Shown: positions 18,974 to 27,614, numbered from the stretch's first letter. The stretch: DNA of 64,000 nucleotides from Algoriphagus oliviformis (GCF_017254915.1 NZ_JAFKCT010000007.1:89775-153774); one strand, 5' to 3'. The notes: generated by a model from the sequence alone, not told the origin. Program-made: numbers and translations.

Positions 18974-19321
18974 TTACCGTTGCCATTCGTCCAGCTCCTT
19001 CAGTTCATCCACCGGAACCCGCTTGATAAACTCGTTGTAAAACTGGTTGTCCTCGTCGGAATAGGTTCCATAGGCGTTGAGGATAAAGCCTTTTTCTCCC
19101 GAATCACTATGCAGCAGGTAGATCACCGCCATGTCGGAGGGATCTGATTCACCCTCAAAGCGGTAGGTTTTCACTATCTTCAGTTGCTCGGGCTGCAGCA
19201 GCTCGGAACCCTCTTCAAACTTCGCTCCGGCTCGGGTAATGTTCAACTCCCTGCCGTAGCCTTTCTCAGGCAGTTTGTTCAGCACCTGAGAGTACGTAGT
19301 CATTTCCTTTGATGTGCTCAT
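18974..19321 (-). CDS. Short Bacteroidota protein of the 'phosphoribosylpyrophosphate synthetase'-named family
   Basis: A 115-aa soluble protein: YSQVLNKLPEKGYGRELNI at the N-terminus, then LKIVKTYRFEGESDPSDMAVIYLL and KGFILNAYGTYSD. This pattern matches a short family, widespread in Bacteroidota, that databases often label phosphoribosylpyrophosphate synthetase. It has none of the motifs of the real 300-aa enzyme, so that name should not be taken as function. It is probably transcribed alone: 235 bp upstream to the next gene on the strand hold no recognisable element. Confidence 0.7.
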   Translation of the reverse strand: MSTSKEMTTYSQVLNKLPEKGYGRELNITRAGAKFEEGSELLQPEQLKIVKTYRFEGESDPSDMAVIYLLHSDSGEKGFILNAYGTYSDEDNQFYNEFIKRVPVDELKELDEWQR

Positions 19322-19556
19322 GATTTCTAGGGTTTATGATTGGGAAAGCCAAAACTCTCCTTCGACCTCTTCTTTGCAAGTCTGAGTCCATGCTGCCTAA
19401 ATCGGGATCGGATGGGAGAAAAATTTCAAAAAAGGGCTTCGGTCCCTTGGAAACGCACTTTTTCAGAGGGGTTATTTTGTACAGACCAAACTCTGTTGGC
19501 AAGCTGGCGGGGAAAAAATACCCCGTTGTGGGGTTTTGGATTGAAGGGATTCGCAA

Positions 19557-19943
19557 TCAATGGATTTGCGTCGGCTGCTTTTGGTCATCGATAGCCACAA
19601 ACGCGAAGTTGCCGGACACAGCCAGTTCCCGTGTATCCGCGTACATCTCCTCAAGGAAGATCTCAACGTGAACTTTCAGGCTGGTTCGACCTACTTGGGA
19701 CACTTGGCCGATCAGCTCGATGATGGTTCCATGGGGTATGGGTCTTTTGAAATCGATCTTGTCGGAGGATACGGTCACCATCATCAACCGACTGTAGCGC
19801 GTCGCAGTCATGAAGGTTACTTCGTCCATCAGTGCCATCACCGTACCGCCAAACATGGTGTCGTAGTGGTTGGTAGTATTGGGGAACACGGTTTTGAAAA
19901 TCCTTGTCGTGGATTTTTGTACACGTTCATCGATAGTCATCAC
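19557..19943 (-). CDS. Acyl-CoA thioesterase, hotdog fold
   Basis: A 128-aa cytosolic enzyme of the YciA-like group that hydrolyses acyl-CoA to free acid and CoA. The sequence FPNTTNHYDTMFGGTVMALMDEVTFMTATRYSR contains the hotdog helix with the catalytic-region Asn, Gly-Gly and Asp. DFKRPIPHGTIIELIGQVSQVGRTSLKVHVEIF is the characteristic central sheet. The ATG overlaps the stop of the upstream PAS-domain gene by 4 bp (ATGA type), so the two are translationally coupled. Confidence 0.88.
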   Translation of the reverse strand: MMTIDERVQKSTTRIFKTVFPNTTNHYDTMFGGTVMALMDEVTFMTATRYSRLMMVTVSSDKIDFKRPIPHGTIIELIGQVSQVGRTSLKVHVEIFLEEMYADTRELAVSGNFAFVAIDDQKQPTQIH

Positions 19944-20422
19944 TGCTTGGGGATTTCTTGTTCGAGGGCGATGAAGTGCCGGAGGTTTTTCTTTTCGTCA
20001 AAAAGTGGGAGGACTTCCACTTTGCATTCATAAGGGGTTCCGTCATGGCGGTAGTTTACCAAGATCGCACAAACAGGCTTGGCTTTGGCGATCTGGAGCC
20101 GCATTTTTTGCCTTGTCTCTGTGCTGGTTTCTTTGCCCTGAAGGAAATTTGGCTTTTTGCCTATTGCAAAGGCGGGAGAATACCCTGTCATTTTCTTAAA
20201 ACCCCTGCTCACCCATCGTATCGTCTGATCGACTTCAGTGACCACAACTGCGTCAAAAGATCTGGAGAGCAGTCCTTCCAGTCTGACGTCCCAGTGGTAT
20301 TGCGATTGGAGCTTGTAGAGGGGTTTAAACTCTTTTCTAAGCCGTTCCACGGCTCTTTGTATCGTGATGGCATCCCAGCAAAGCAATGGGTGGGATTTGG
20401 CCCTTTTAGTCTTTTTGATCAT
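19940..20422 (-). CDS. PAS-domain protein
   Basis: A 160-aa protein with a basic N-terminal helical segment (residues 1-45) and a single PAS domain (about 48-155: DAVVVTEVDQTIRWVSRGFKKMTGYSPAFAIGKKPNFLQG, then VNYRHDGTPYECKVEVLPLFDEKKNLRHFIALEQ). The FLQG and NYRxDGTPxxxxxxxxPL words are those of LOV photosensors. The position of the flavin-binding cysteine (GRNCRFLQ) is here KKPNFLQ, so it should not form a photoadduct. No output domain is present. It is coupled to a thioesterase gene downstream. Confidence 0.8.
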   Translation of the reverse strand: MIKKTKRAKSHPLLCWDAITIQRAVERLRKEFKPLYKLQSQYHWDVRLEGLLSRSFDAVVVTEVDQTIRWVSRGFKKMTGYSPAFAIGKKPNFLQGKETSTETRQKMRLQIAKAKPVCAILVNYRHDGTPYECKVEVLPLFDEKKNLRHFIALEQEIPKQ

Positions 20423-20481
20423 CCTGTTTTTTTTACACCCTAGCGGACTTTCGCTTTTGGGCTATCAAATGGAAAAGAATG

Positions 20482-20509
20482 AAAAGGGCGCTCTGGTCGG
20501 CGCCCTTTT
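20482..20509 (-). terminator. Rho-independent terminator after metE
   Basis: AAAAGGGCGC pairs with GCGCCCTTTT around TCTGGTCG. On the minus strand it follows the metE stop by about 10 bases and is followed by a T-rich tail. The A-rich opposite side could also make it work for the other strand. Confidence 0.8.
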
Positions 20510-20519
20510 GCATTCGATG

Positions 20520-22844
20520 TCAGACGACAACGCTTTCTACAATCGCTCGGAGCTCCTTGGCCGCTTGGATCATGTTTCGCATCGCCAGGTCGGTCTCCGG
20601 CCATTTTCTGGTTTTCAAGCCGCAATCCGGATTGACCCAGAGGTTTCGGGCCGGCAGTACCTTCAGGGCTTTCTTGAGCAGGTCCAGCATTTCCTCGGAG
20701 CTTGGCACTCGGGGGCTGTGGATGTCATACACGCCAGGGCCGATCTCGCTGGGGAAGCTGAAATTCACAAAGGCATCCAGCAGCTCCATCTGAGAGCGTG
20801 AGGTCTCGATCGTGATCACGTCCGTGTCCATCTCGGCGATGCTTTGGATGATGTCGTTGAATTCCGAGTAGCACATGTGCGTGTGGATCTGCGTCTCGTC
20901 TTCCACTCCCGTGGAGGAAATGCGGAAGGCGCGCACAGCCCATTGCAGATAGCCTTCCCAGTCGGTCCTTCGCAGTGGCAGGCCTTCGCGGATAGCCGGT
21001 TCGTCGATCTGGATGATGCGGATACCGGCTCGTTCCAGGTCAGAGACTTCATCGCGGATAGCCAGGGCGATCTGCGTACAGGTGTCACGGCGAGGCTGGT
21101 CATCCCGGACAAAGGACCATTGCAAGATCGTCACCGGGCCGGTGAGCATGCCTTTCATAGGCTTTTCGGTCAGGGATTGGGCAAAAGCAGACCAGTGCAC
21201 AGTCATCGGCTGGGGTCTGGATACGTCGCCGTAGATGATCGGAGGCTTCACGCAGCGGGAGCCGTAGCTCTGCACCCAGCCGTTTTGGGAAAAGACATAG
21301 CCGTCCAGCTGCTCTCCAAAGTACTCCACCATGTCATTTCGCTCAAACTCCCCGTGTACTGGCACGTCGATGCCAAGTTCCTCTTGCCATCTCACGGCCT
21401 TGGCGGTTTCGTCTTCGAGCAGTTGCTGGTAGTGTGCGTCGGTGAGTTCGCCTTTTTTCCATCGGGCTCTCCAGCCACGCACCTCGTCGGTCTGCGGGAA
21501 GGAACCGATGGAGGTCGTCGGAAACAAGGGTAGGTTCAGGGCCGCCTTTTGCTTTTGCTGTCGGACGCCAAAAGGGCTTTTGCGGCTTTCGTCCGCAGGA
21601 GTGATGCTGGCTACCCGGTCTTTTACCGGAGTTTTGTGGATGCGGTTGGAGGACTTTCTGCTGGCGATGGAATGCTGGTTTGCAGCGAGGAGATGGGCGG
21701 CGCTTTCCTTTGTTTCAGGCTGAGCCAGCTGTTTCAGCGTCACCACTTCGTTAAGTTTTTGCTTCGCAAAAGCCATCCAGTCTTTGATCTCCGGAAGGAG
21801 GATTTGCTCATTCGTCTCTAAATTCAGGTCACAGGGAGAGTGAAGCAAGGAGCAGGAAGAGGCGATGAACACGCGGTCTTTGCCCAGCTTTTTGAAGGCC
21901 TTCTCGATGAAATCCAGGGATTTGGCGTAGTCGTTTTTCCAGATGTTTCGGCCGTCCACCAGACCGAGGGAGAGGCTGGTCTTGGCAGGTAGTGCTGCCA
22001 GTACCTCGTCCAGCTGCTCGGGGTAGCGTACCAGATCCACATGGAGCGCGCAGGCAGGGAGGGATACCGCGAGGTCCAGATTGTCACGCAGGCCTTCGAA
22101 GTAGGTGGCAAGGATGCTCTTTAGCTGAGGAAAGGCTTTTTTGATTTCCTTGTAGACAACGCTGTAGGTTGCTTTGGCTTTGTCCGAAAGATCCATGGCC
22201 AAGAAGGGCTCGTCAAACTGCACCCATTCCGCGCCGAGCTTTTCGAGACGGGCCAGGATTTCCAGATACACGGGCAGCAGGTTTTTGACCAAGTCGAGAC
22301 GGTCAAATCCGTTTTCCTTTTCCTTACCCAACAGCAAAAAGCTCACTGGGCCGATCAGCACAGGCTTGGTCAGGATTCCAGCGTTCTTTGCCTCGACAAA
22401 CTCATCGATCACCTTGGTGGAAAAGAGCTTGAACTGCTGGTCTTTGTGGAATTCGGGTACGATGTAGTGGTAGTTGGTGTCAAACCACTTGGTCATCTCC
22501 ATAGCGGTGATGTCCAGCCCATCCTTTTGATAGCCTCTGGCCATGGCAAAGTACAGGTCGAGCTCCGCGTTGCCTTTTTTGTCCAAGAGGATGGGGTGGT
22601 ACCGCTCTGGAATGGCGCTGACCGCGAGGGACATGTCGAGGACTTGGTCGTAAAAGGAGAAGTCGTTGCTGGTGATGAGGTCTAGGCCAGCTTGCTTTTG
22701 CAACTGCCAGTTTTGCTGGCGGATCGTGTGGCCTGCAGAGAGCAGGTCCTTCAGGGAGGATTTTCCAGACCAGTAGCGTTCACTGGCCTTTTTCAGTTCG
22801 CGGTGGCTACCAATGCGCGGATAGCCGAGGATGTGCGTAAGCAT
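20520..22844 (-). CDS. metE: Cobalamin-independent methionine synthase
   Basis: Start chosen at MLTHILGYPRIGSHRELKKA, the usual MetE N-terminus, giving 774 aa; a 12-residue upstream extension is possible but non-conserved. The enzyme transfers a methyl group from 5-methyltetrahydropteroyl-polyglutamate to homocysteine. The N-terminal folate half has WFDTNYHYIVPE. The C-terminal catalytic half has FPTTSIGSFPQTDEVR and the zinc ligands in HTHMCYSEF and NPDCGLKTR. A non-conserved linker, about residues 390-450, joins the halves. A cobalamin riboswitch lies upstream on the same strand, so expression is expected when B12 is scarce. Confidence 0.96.
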   Translation of the reverse strand: MLTHILGYPRIGSHRELKKASERYWSGKSSLKDLLSAGHTIRQQNWQLQKQAGLDLITSNDFSFYDQVLDMSLAVSAIPERYHPILLDKKGNAELDLYFAMARGYQKDGLDITAMEMTKWFDTNYHYIVPEFHKDQQFKLFSTKVIDEFVEAKNAGILTKPVLIGPVSFLLLGKEKENGFDRLDLVKNLLPVYLEILARLEKLGAEWVQFDEPFLAMDLSDKAKATYSVVYKEIKKAFPQLKSILATYFEGLRDNLDLAVSLPACALHVDLVRYPEQLDEVLAALPAKTSLSLGLVDGRNIWKNDYAKSLDFIEKAFKKLGKDRVFIASSCSLLHSPCDLNLETNEQILLPEIKDWMAFAKQKLNEVVTLKQLAQPETKESAAHLLAANQHSIASRKSSNRIHKTPVKDRVASITPADESRKSPFGVRQQKQKAALNLPLFPTTSIGSFPQTDEVRGWRARWKKGELTDAHYQQLLEDETAKAVRWQEELGIDVPVHGEFERNDMVEYFGEQLDGYVFSQNGWVQSYGSRCVKPPIIYGDVSRPQPMTVHWSAFAQSLTEKPMKGMLTGPVTILQWSFVRDDQPRRDTCTQIALAIRDEVSDLERAGIRIIQIDEPAIREGLPLRRTDWEGYLQWAVRAFRISSTGVEDETQIHTHMCYSEFNDIIQSIAEMDTDVITIETSRSQMELLDAFVNFSFPSEIGPGVYDIHSPRVPSSEEMLDLLKKALKVLPARNLWVNPDCGLKTRKWPETDLAMRNMIQAAKELRAIVESVVV

Positions 22845-23010
22845 GTGCTTAAGATTAAGTGAGACATATTGCCCGGGCAAGTGTCTGGCACCGCGCTCTG
22901 CACGAAATGGACTGGGAAAGGAATGGACACAGCTGTCCCGCGAAAAAGAGTTTTTGGGAAGGTGTATCTAGGCCTGACTATGCTTCATCTCGCGAAAGCG
23001 TTTGTCAATT

Positions 23011-23215
23011 CGTTGTAGGCAAGTCTCCTGGCTTTCCCGACTTTTGTCCGCCTTCTCATCCTTTCTGCCACCGACGGATATCGGTTGGCGTGGACAATGG
23101 CCTGTGTGGACAGAGCTTTTTCCCTCCGTTGGGAGGGACGGGATTACAGTTGCGCGACAGCCCGTGATTTTCACACGGTTCCTTATTAATTCCCCGCTAG
23201 GGGAAACCTGCAACG
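23011..23215 (-). promoter_or_regulatory. Cobalamin (B12) riboswitch
   Basis: Read on the minus strand, the B12 aptamer signatures occur in order. P1 is CGTTG (23215-23211) pairing with CAACG (23015-23011). GGAACCGTGTGAAAATCACGG is followed by CTGTCGCGCAACTGT, the counterpart of the GGTGAAATCC...CCGCAACTGT core. At the 3' end is AAGCCAGGAGACTTGCC, the B12 box. The aptamer is followed by about 165 nt of leader before the metE ATG, the expression platform. The family and the metE context predict repression of metE by adenosyl- or methylcobalamin. Confidence 0.93.
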
Positions 23216-23449
23216 GCGTTGATGGTACATCAAACAATGAACGAGTCGGGGCGAATGTACGATAAAAATGCTCGATTTCGGTGAGCGGCTGTTGGATCAT
23301 GGTAAAAAGAAGGAGAGGCTGGCTATCTGAAATCAGATTGGCAAGTATTCTAAAGCCGGTGGCGCGGCCGATGATTTTGTCGAAACGATGATGTTTTACC
23401 GAAACGGCCAAGTTTTTACATAGCTTCGGCCGTTCTTTTCTCGACAGCG

Positions 23450-24106
23450 TTATACCATCCCGAGATAAACAGAGTCGGAAAGCGTTCTTTGCTTTGTCCA
23501 TGTATTTTCTTGGCTGAAAGCAATCCAGGCATGCCATTGCGTAGCGGAATAGGTACTAGGTAATGGCAAAACATGCTTGCCGGCAGACCGCTGACTTCCC
23601 AGAAACTCCCATTCCGAGCCACTTCCGCCTACGGAAAGCAAGCATACAAAGACCTCATCAGTAGCCTTGGCAGACCCTTGCCCGGAATTGTCCGTCCAGC
23701 AGAATTCCACCCCGTTTGGCACTCGCTCGGCCCTAGGGTTTTGTGGCCCGAGGAGCGTTCCAAGGCTGATTTTGACAGCACCGATCTCCAGTACTTTTGC
23801 TTCCCCTTCAAGCCTGAAACAGTTTTTGGAGGTATAGGATACTGCCGCGTGATACTGTCTGCTTGCCCCCTCTACCTGGTTTTGGTATCCAAACCGAAGG
23901 ATATGAGTGATCTTCCTAAGAAAGGCGTGGGTTTGGGTCATCACCGACTGCGAGCGGCGCTTGAGGTCAGATGTTCTCGCTTTGGTGGATTTGCTCTGCT
24001 TTCCAGGTTTCCTGCGGGTGTAGGTTTTGTCGCCTATCTTGTAGAATACCAAATCCCCTACGCTTCCCGATAGCCCCTCTAGGATTGAGTTAGTAACCCT
24101 TGCCAT
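23450..24106 (-). CDS. DUF6266-family protein
   Basis: A 218-aa soluble protein. The N-terminus MARVTNSILEGLSGSVGDLV, followed by FYKIGDKTYTRRKPGKQSK, is the hallmark of DUF6266, a Bacteroidota family of about 200 aa with a phage-structural-like, beta-rich character. RRSQSVMTQTHAFLRKITHILRFGYQ is the conserved helix. Function is unknown. It stands alone; the 265 bp to the next gene on the strand are AT-rich and contain nothing I can name. Confidence 0.8.
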   Translation of the reverse strand: MARVTNSILEGLSGSVGDLVFYKIGDKTYTRRKPGKQSKSTKARTSDLKRRSQSVMTQTHAFLRKITHILRFGYQNQVEGASRQYHAAVSYTSKNCFRLEGEAKVLEIGAVKISLGTLLGPQNPRAERVPNGVEFCWTDNSGQGSAKATDEVFVCLLSVGGSGSEWEFLGSQRSAGKHVLPLPSTYSATQWHAWIAFSQENTWTKQRTLSDSVYLGMV

Positions 24107-24371
24107 AACCTTGCAGTTTGATGTACAATGAAATTTAGTTTGGATGGCGGATAATTCCTAACTGTTTTATCGTGAGTGGATTTAAGGTTCTTTTTAAAAG
24201 CGATAATTAAGCAATCCACGATTGATTTTAGATTGGATAGTAGTTGATGTGCTATTGGTCATGCTATGGTGATGATTCGCTTTAGGTTAGGGGAAAGCTG
24301 AGAGCTAGCCAACTGTATCGTGCAGGGAATGGGGAAGTAGAACGAGAGGTGGGCTGGGATGGTGTGGAAAT

Positions 24372-25658
24372 TCAGTGAGCCATCAGTTCGTAACGTTCTG
24401 TGACATAGTCCATAAAAGCCTTGATTTCGTCTTTGTAGTGGCATTTTAGTATGGCGAGTTTGTATCCATATCGGCTGAAAAATAAGACCAACTGAAAGTC
24501 GGTAAACTGATCCAACAAGTAGAGGTTTGCCGGATCGGTCCTTGAATTGACAAAAAAGGCAATATTGCGTTTCTCTGGCAAGAGCACTTTTTTATGCGCT
24601 CTGAACCGCAGCTCAAACTGGTAATAATCTCCTTTGTCAAGTCGCTTTAAGACGAGCTGGGGTCGCTCTTTTCGGATGAAGCATGGGGTAGCCCAGCGTC
24701 GCGTCGGTTTTTCCGAGAGATACTTCAATCCATGGGTATTGTAGTAGAAAACAAATTTCTGTGATAGGATCAGTCGCTTTGCCTCGTGCCAGAGCTCTAA
24801 GAGTTGACTCCCCTTGCCCCGCTTAGTGGCATCGGGAGAGAAGGGTTTCCACCAGCAGACCGAATCCACCGGCGCCAGTTCCCGCATTTTGAAGCAGATT
24901 GCATTGAGCCGTTGTTGGACGGGCGTACAGGCTGTGCCTTGCAGGTCCATCTCGCTTGCCAACGTGGAGACGAAGGATTTGATCCTTTCTCGATCTTTTG
25001 TCGGAATACCGAGAAAAGGAACCAAAAACGGATAGTGGTTAGAGTGAATGGACGACAGGTTGATATCGGCTAAAAAATACCCTAACGCCATCCCGGAAGA
25101 AGAAGATTCATCCATCGTTACGTGCTCCAATGTGTCGGCGCGGAGGTTCTGCACCGAGTTTTTGGGTTCGTGGAGCCACTCGATCAGCGCATCACCGGGT
25201 CTGTAGAAGTGTGGATACTTGGACTTGACCTCAATATCCAATCCCTGACGGTCATTGTAGACGGTGAGAAACTTGCTTCGCCCAGTCTGGGGGTCAAAGA
25301 AATCCGGCCAAAAGTACTTCTTGAAGCACTTGCCTGTGCTATATCCGATGAGGGAATACAATCCAAGATAGGCGTGGCGGCTCAGAAAGCTCGGGTAGGT
25401 GCCTGAGTCGCAGCTGACTAGGAGTGCGTGTTGGCTAACCTTCAGAAAAACCAGCTGCTCCGGTTCATCATCGATCTTGACCCCCAAAGTGAGGATTTCA
25501 TTCCGGAAAAGGACGTTCCGTACCGCTACTGGGAAAGGATAGTCGGGTTTTTGAAAGGTCGAGTTCAGGTTTAAGGTTTTTTCGGTCAGCTCAAAAGAGC
25601 CTTCTTCAAAAGGCAGGCGATAAAAAGCTTTCAGGTCAGGAATTTGGGGTTTAGTCAT
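24372..25658 (-). CDS. Unknown 428-aa protein, third gene of HEPN cassette
   Basis: I do not recognise this protein. It is soluble, mixed alpha/beta and rich in aromatic residues. Visible blocks are FYRLPFEEGSFELTEKTLNL near the N-terminus, CCWWKPFSPDATKRGKGSQL-like aromatic-basic sequence in the middle (VCWWKPFSPDATKRGKG), RKERPQLVLKRLDKGDYYQF, and a C-terminal FFVNSRTDPANLYLLDQFTD segment. No transmembrane segment, zinc motif or P-loop is apparent. Its ATG overlaps the stop of the HEPN gene by 8 bp, so it is translationally coupled to it and probably acts with it. Confidence 0.75.
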   Translation of the reverse strand: MTKPQIPDLKAFYRLPFEEGSFELTEKTLNLNSTFQKPDYPFPVAVRNVLFRNEILTLGVKIDDEPEQLVFLKVSQHALLVSCDSGTYPSFLSRHAYLGLYSLIGYSTGKCFKKYFWPDFFDPQTGRSKFLTVYNDRQGLDIEVKSKYPHFYRPGDALIEWLHEPKNSVQNLRADTLEHVTMDESSSSGMALGYFLADINLSSIHSNHYPFLVPFLGIPTKDRERIKSFVSTLASEMDLQGTACTPVQQRLNAICFKMRELAPVDSVCWWKPFSPDATKRGKGSQLLELWHEAKRLILSQKFVFYYNTHGLKYLSEKPTRRWATPCFIRKERPQLVLKRLDKGDYYQFELRFRAHKKVLLPEKRNIAFFVNSRTDPANLYLLDQFTDFQLVLFFSRYGYKLAILKCHYKDEIKAFMDYVTERYELMAH

Positions 25659-26541
25659 GGTTCGAGTCGTTTTCGGGGCGTAGTGTCATACTGGGAACCT
25701 CGGCTGCGAATGCCTCCATTTTGGCGGCGCACATCGTCTTGGCCAACTCAAACAGGGAGGCGGCTTTTTGGTAGAGTTCCTCGGCGTCTTTCTGGCCGAC
25801 GTGGAACTCCGGAGCATACCGGGCTCGGCCATAGCTGCTGGTGAGTAGGCTAAACACTTTTTTGTCGGCGGGGCGGTCTCCTATCATCAGTTGGATGGGG
25901 AGATCGGAGAAACACCGAGTCAAGCCCAGCAGTCGGTGGAGGTTGTGGAATTCGGAGCGGTAGTCGATATGTACCCTGATCAGAACAATGAGGGATTGCT
26001 CCACGGCCTGATGCAGGAGGAAGGTGGAGATGTTGTACTGCCCTTTTTGTAGACTGGCAAATGCCGATTCCAAAAATCCCCTGGCAAGCGAGATCCGGTG
26101 GAAATAGTGTTTCTCGGCTTTTTCCAAGACCGTGGCGGGGTGTACGATGGGCTTGAATTCAAGGTCAAAGAAGCCGTCTCTGGTGTAGAGTGGCTTGCCC
26201 TGGGAGAGCACGGTGGCGAAGAAGCGGCTGTCCGACTGGGTTTTTTCCTGGACGGTAGCCTCCCCATGGCAGAGGATGGTAACTTGCCCCTCGTGATAGT
26301 GCGTATTGGCAAAATCCTGTACCTCATACTCGATGCGGGCGCTGGACTCGGTACAGACCAGCAGGCAGTGGTGCTGGTGCTTGATCTGCCTGCTGGCAAA
26401 GCACCCGGAGATTTCATTCAACTCTGTTTGGGTGCCAAAGGAGATAATCCGGGTAGGTTGGAATTTTTCGACGAGCAGCTGCAGAAAGTCTCTGAAGTGT
26501 TCTGCCCGATCTTGATCGGTTCTTGAGATTTTGACTTGCAT
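25651..26541 (-). CDS. HEPN-domain protein with degenerate nucleotidyltransferase-like N-terminus
   Basis: A 296-aa protein. Residues about 10-125 look like a degraded MNT-type nucleotidyltransferase: FQPTRIISFGTQTE stands where the GSRARG loop would be, and HHCLLVCTESSARIEYEVQDF and SDSRFFATVLSQGKPLY follow. The catalytic DxD is not evident. Residues about 140-270 form a HEPN domain: AEKHYFHRISLARGFLESAF, then YNISTFLLHQAVEQSLIVLI, then SEFHNLHRLLGLT and YGRARYAPEF. HEPN proteins are often RNases or toxin-antitoxin partners. The gene sits between two unknown genes with an 11-bp gap before it and an 8-bp overlap after it. Confidence 0.78.
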   Translation of the reverse strand: MQVKISRTDQDRAEHFRDFLQLLVEKFQPTRIISFGTQTELNEISGCFASRQIKHQHHCLLVCTESSARIEYEVQDFANTHYHEGQVTILCHGEATVQEKTQSDSRFFATVLSQGKPLYTRDGFFDLEFKPIVHPATVLEKAEKHYFHRISLARGFLESAFASLQKGQYNISTFLLHQAVEQSLIVLIRVHIDYRSEFHNLHRLLGLTRCFSDLPIQLMIGDRPADKKVFSLLTSSYGRARYAPEFHVGQKDAEELYQKAASLFELAKTMCAAKMEAFAAEVPSMTLRPENDSNHD

Positions 26542-26552
26542 GGGAATGGAGG

Positions 26553-27149
26553 TTAAAAGGAAGAATAGCGGACAAAGATCAGGTAGCTGGCTTCCAGTAG
26601 CTTTTTGAGATAGGTAAAGTCTTCCAGATACTCCCCTTCATCTCCATCAAAGGTGGAATCTTGGTAAAAGGCCATTTCGCGGAACTGATTCCAGCGCTTG
26701 ATCCATTTCATTAGGGACTGCTTTTGGTAAAATGCTTTGATAAAAGCTGAGGGGTCGAGGATTTCTTCTTGGCTAAGATTTTTTGGGCCGTATTGGAGGA
26801 TTTGTAGGGGAAGGAGGGTTTCGGATTCTTTCTTGCACCGCCTTTGAATCCAAGCGTCTGCTAGATGGCTCCAGTCAAGTTTATTCTTGTCCATTGCGGG
26901 GAATTCCTGTAGGTGGACACTGGCGTAGATGACTTTGAGTATCAGTTGGCCGGAGTAGAGCAGGGAATCAGGAGAAGTCTTTTCGAAATCAATCTCATGA
27001 TTGAAAACCGCCTCTTGAATTGTTCCGATTTTTTTCAGCCAGGAGGAGATGTCCGTGACACTTTGGAGGACATAGTTTAAAGTGACAAAGGCCTCGTGTT
27101 GGTTTTTGCATCGAAAAGCCCTGCGGCAAGTGCTAAAAGTGTTTTCCAT
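26553..27149 (-). CDS. Unknown 198-aa helical protein, first gene of HEPN cassette
   Basis: Not recognised. It is nearly all helical and lacks a signal peptide or membrane segment. Cys and basic residues near the N-terminus (TFSTCRRAFRCKNQHEAF) are followed by amphipathic helices (LNYVLQSVTDISSWLKKIGT, LLYSGQLILKVIYASVHLQE) and the C-terminal FTYLKKLLEASYLIFVRYSS. The helical four-to-six-bundle look is HEPN-like in outline, but I see no RxxxxH motif. It is 11 bp upstream of the HEPN gene and is most likely the first gene of a three-gene operon. Confidence 0.7.
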   Translation of the reverse strand: MENTFSTCRRAFRCKNQHEAFVTLNYVLQSVTDISSWLKKIGTIQEAVFNHEIDFEKTSPDSLLYSGQLILKVIYASVHLQEFPAMDKNKLDWSHLADAWIQRRCKKESETLLPLQILQYGPKNLSQEEILDPSAFIKAFYQKQSLMKWIKRWNQFREMAFYQDSTFDGDEGEYLEDFTYLKKLLEASYLIFVRYSSF

Positions 27150-27294
27150 CGTGAAATCAGTTTGGTGCGGTTGGTCGTTCCTTTCGGAGGAACTATGCGT
27201 CCAAATTCATGATCTTCAATGGGGTATGGTATTCTGGAAAGGAATAGCTTAGTAGGGATTTGGGATAAATTATTCTTGCAAAGGATGGGCTTTG

Positions 27295-27410
27295 TAAAAT
27301 GCCGTAGGCATGATCGATTATTTAGCCAGTCATGGTTGGTGAGCGGAGTCGAACCATAATGGCTGGAATATGGATTTTGTGATAAGTTCCCGAAATGCCG
27401 TAGGCATGGC
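27295..27410. repeat. Two ATGCCGTAGGCAT palindromes
   Basis: The 13-bp palindromic word ATGCCGTAGGCAT occurs at about 27299-27311 and 27394-27406, separated by a GAGCGGAGTCGAACC-type inverted repeat. This is a common intergenic element in the phylum, here upstream of the HEPN cassette. Confidence 0.6.
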
Positions 27411-27516
27411 AGATATACCAGGCCATCGGGACAAGGCAGGGATAAAACATGAGTTTTTAAGCTGGGACTGTGGAGTCGCAAAAGAGGGGAACAACGATTG
27501 ATGTTGGCCTTTCTAG

Positions 27517-27614
27517 CACTAAATATCGTTTGGATAGGCGCGTTGGGCTGACGCAGCAGCGGGCCGGACGCTGGCTCGCTGGCAAATCCTCCCCCCGCGC
27601 CTATCAGATTAGTG
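27517..27614. repeat. 98-bp imperfect palindromic element
   Basis: CACTAA (27517) pairs with TTAGTG (27609-27614), and GATAGGCGCG (27533-27542) pairs with CGCGCCTATC (27596-27605). Between them is a GC-rich core (GGGCTGACGCAGCAGCGGGC, then GGACGCTGGCTCGCTGG) with smaller CAGCG/CGCTG pairing. It contains no gene and differs in composition from the AT-rich flanks. It may be a MITE-like or folded DNA element. The rest of 27150-27814 holds only the repeats above and short promoter-like sequence. Confidence 0.6.

Noticed and set aside
18974..19321. Annotation as a phosphoribosylpyrophosphate synthetase
   Set aside because: The protein is 115 aa and has no PRPP-binding loop; the database name is not supported by sequence.
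22968..23537. A 189-aa minus-strand frame upstream of metE
   Set aside because: It overlaps the cobalamin aptamer entirely, and the RNA structure explains the sequence.
27077..27481. A 134-aa minus-strand frame
   Set aside because: It spans the ATGCCGTAGGCAT palindromes and the start of the 198-aa gene in another frame, and has no protein-like composition.
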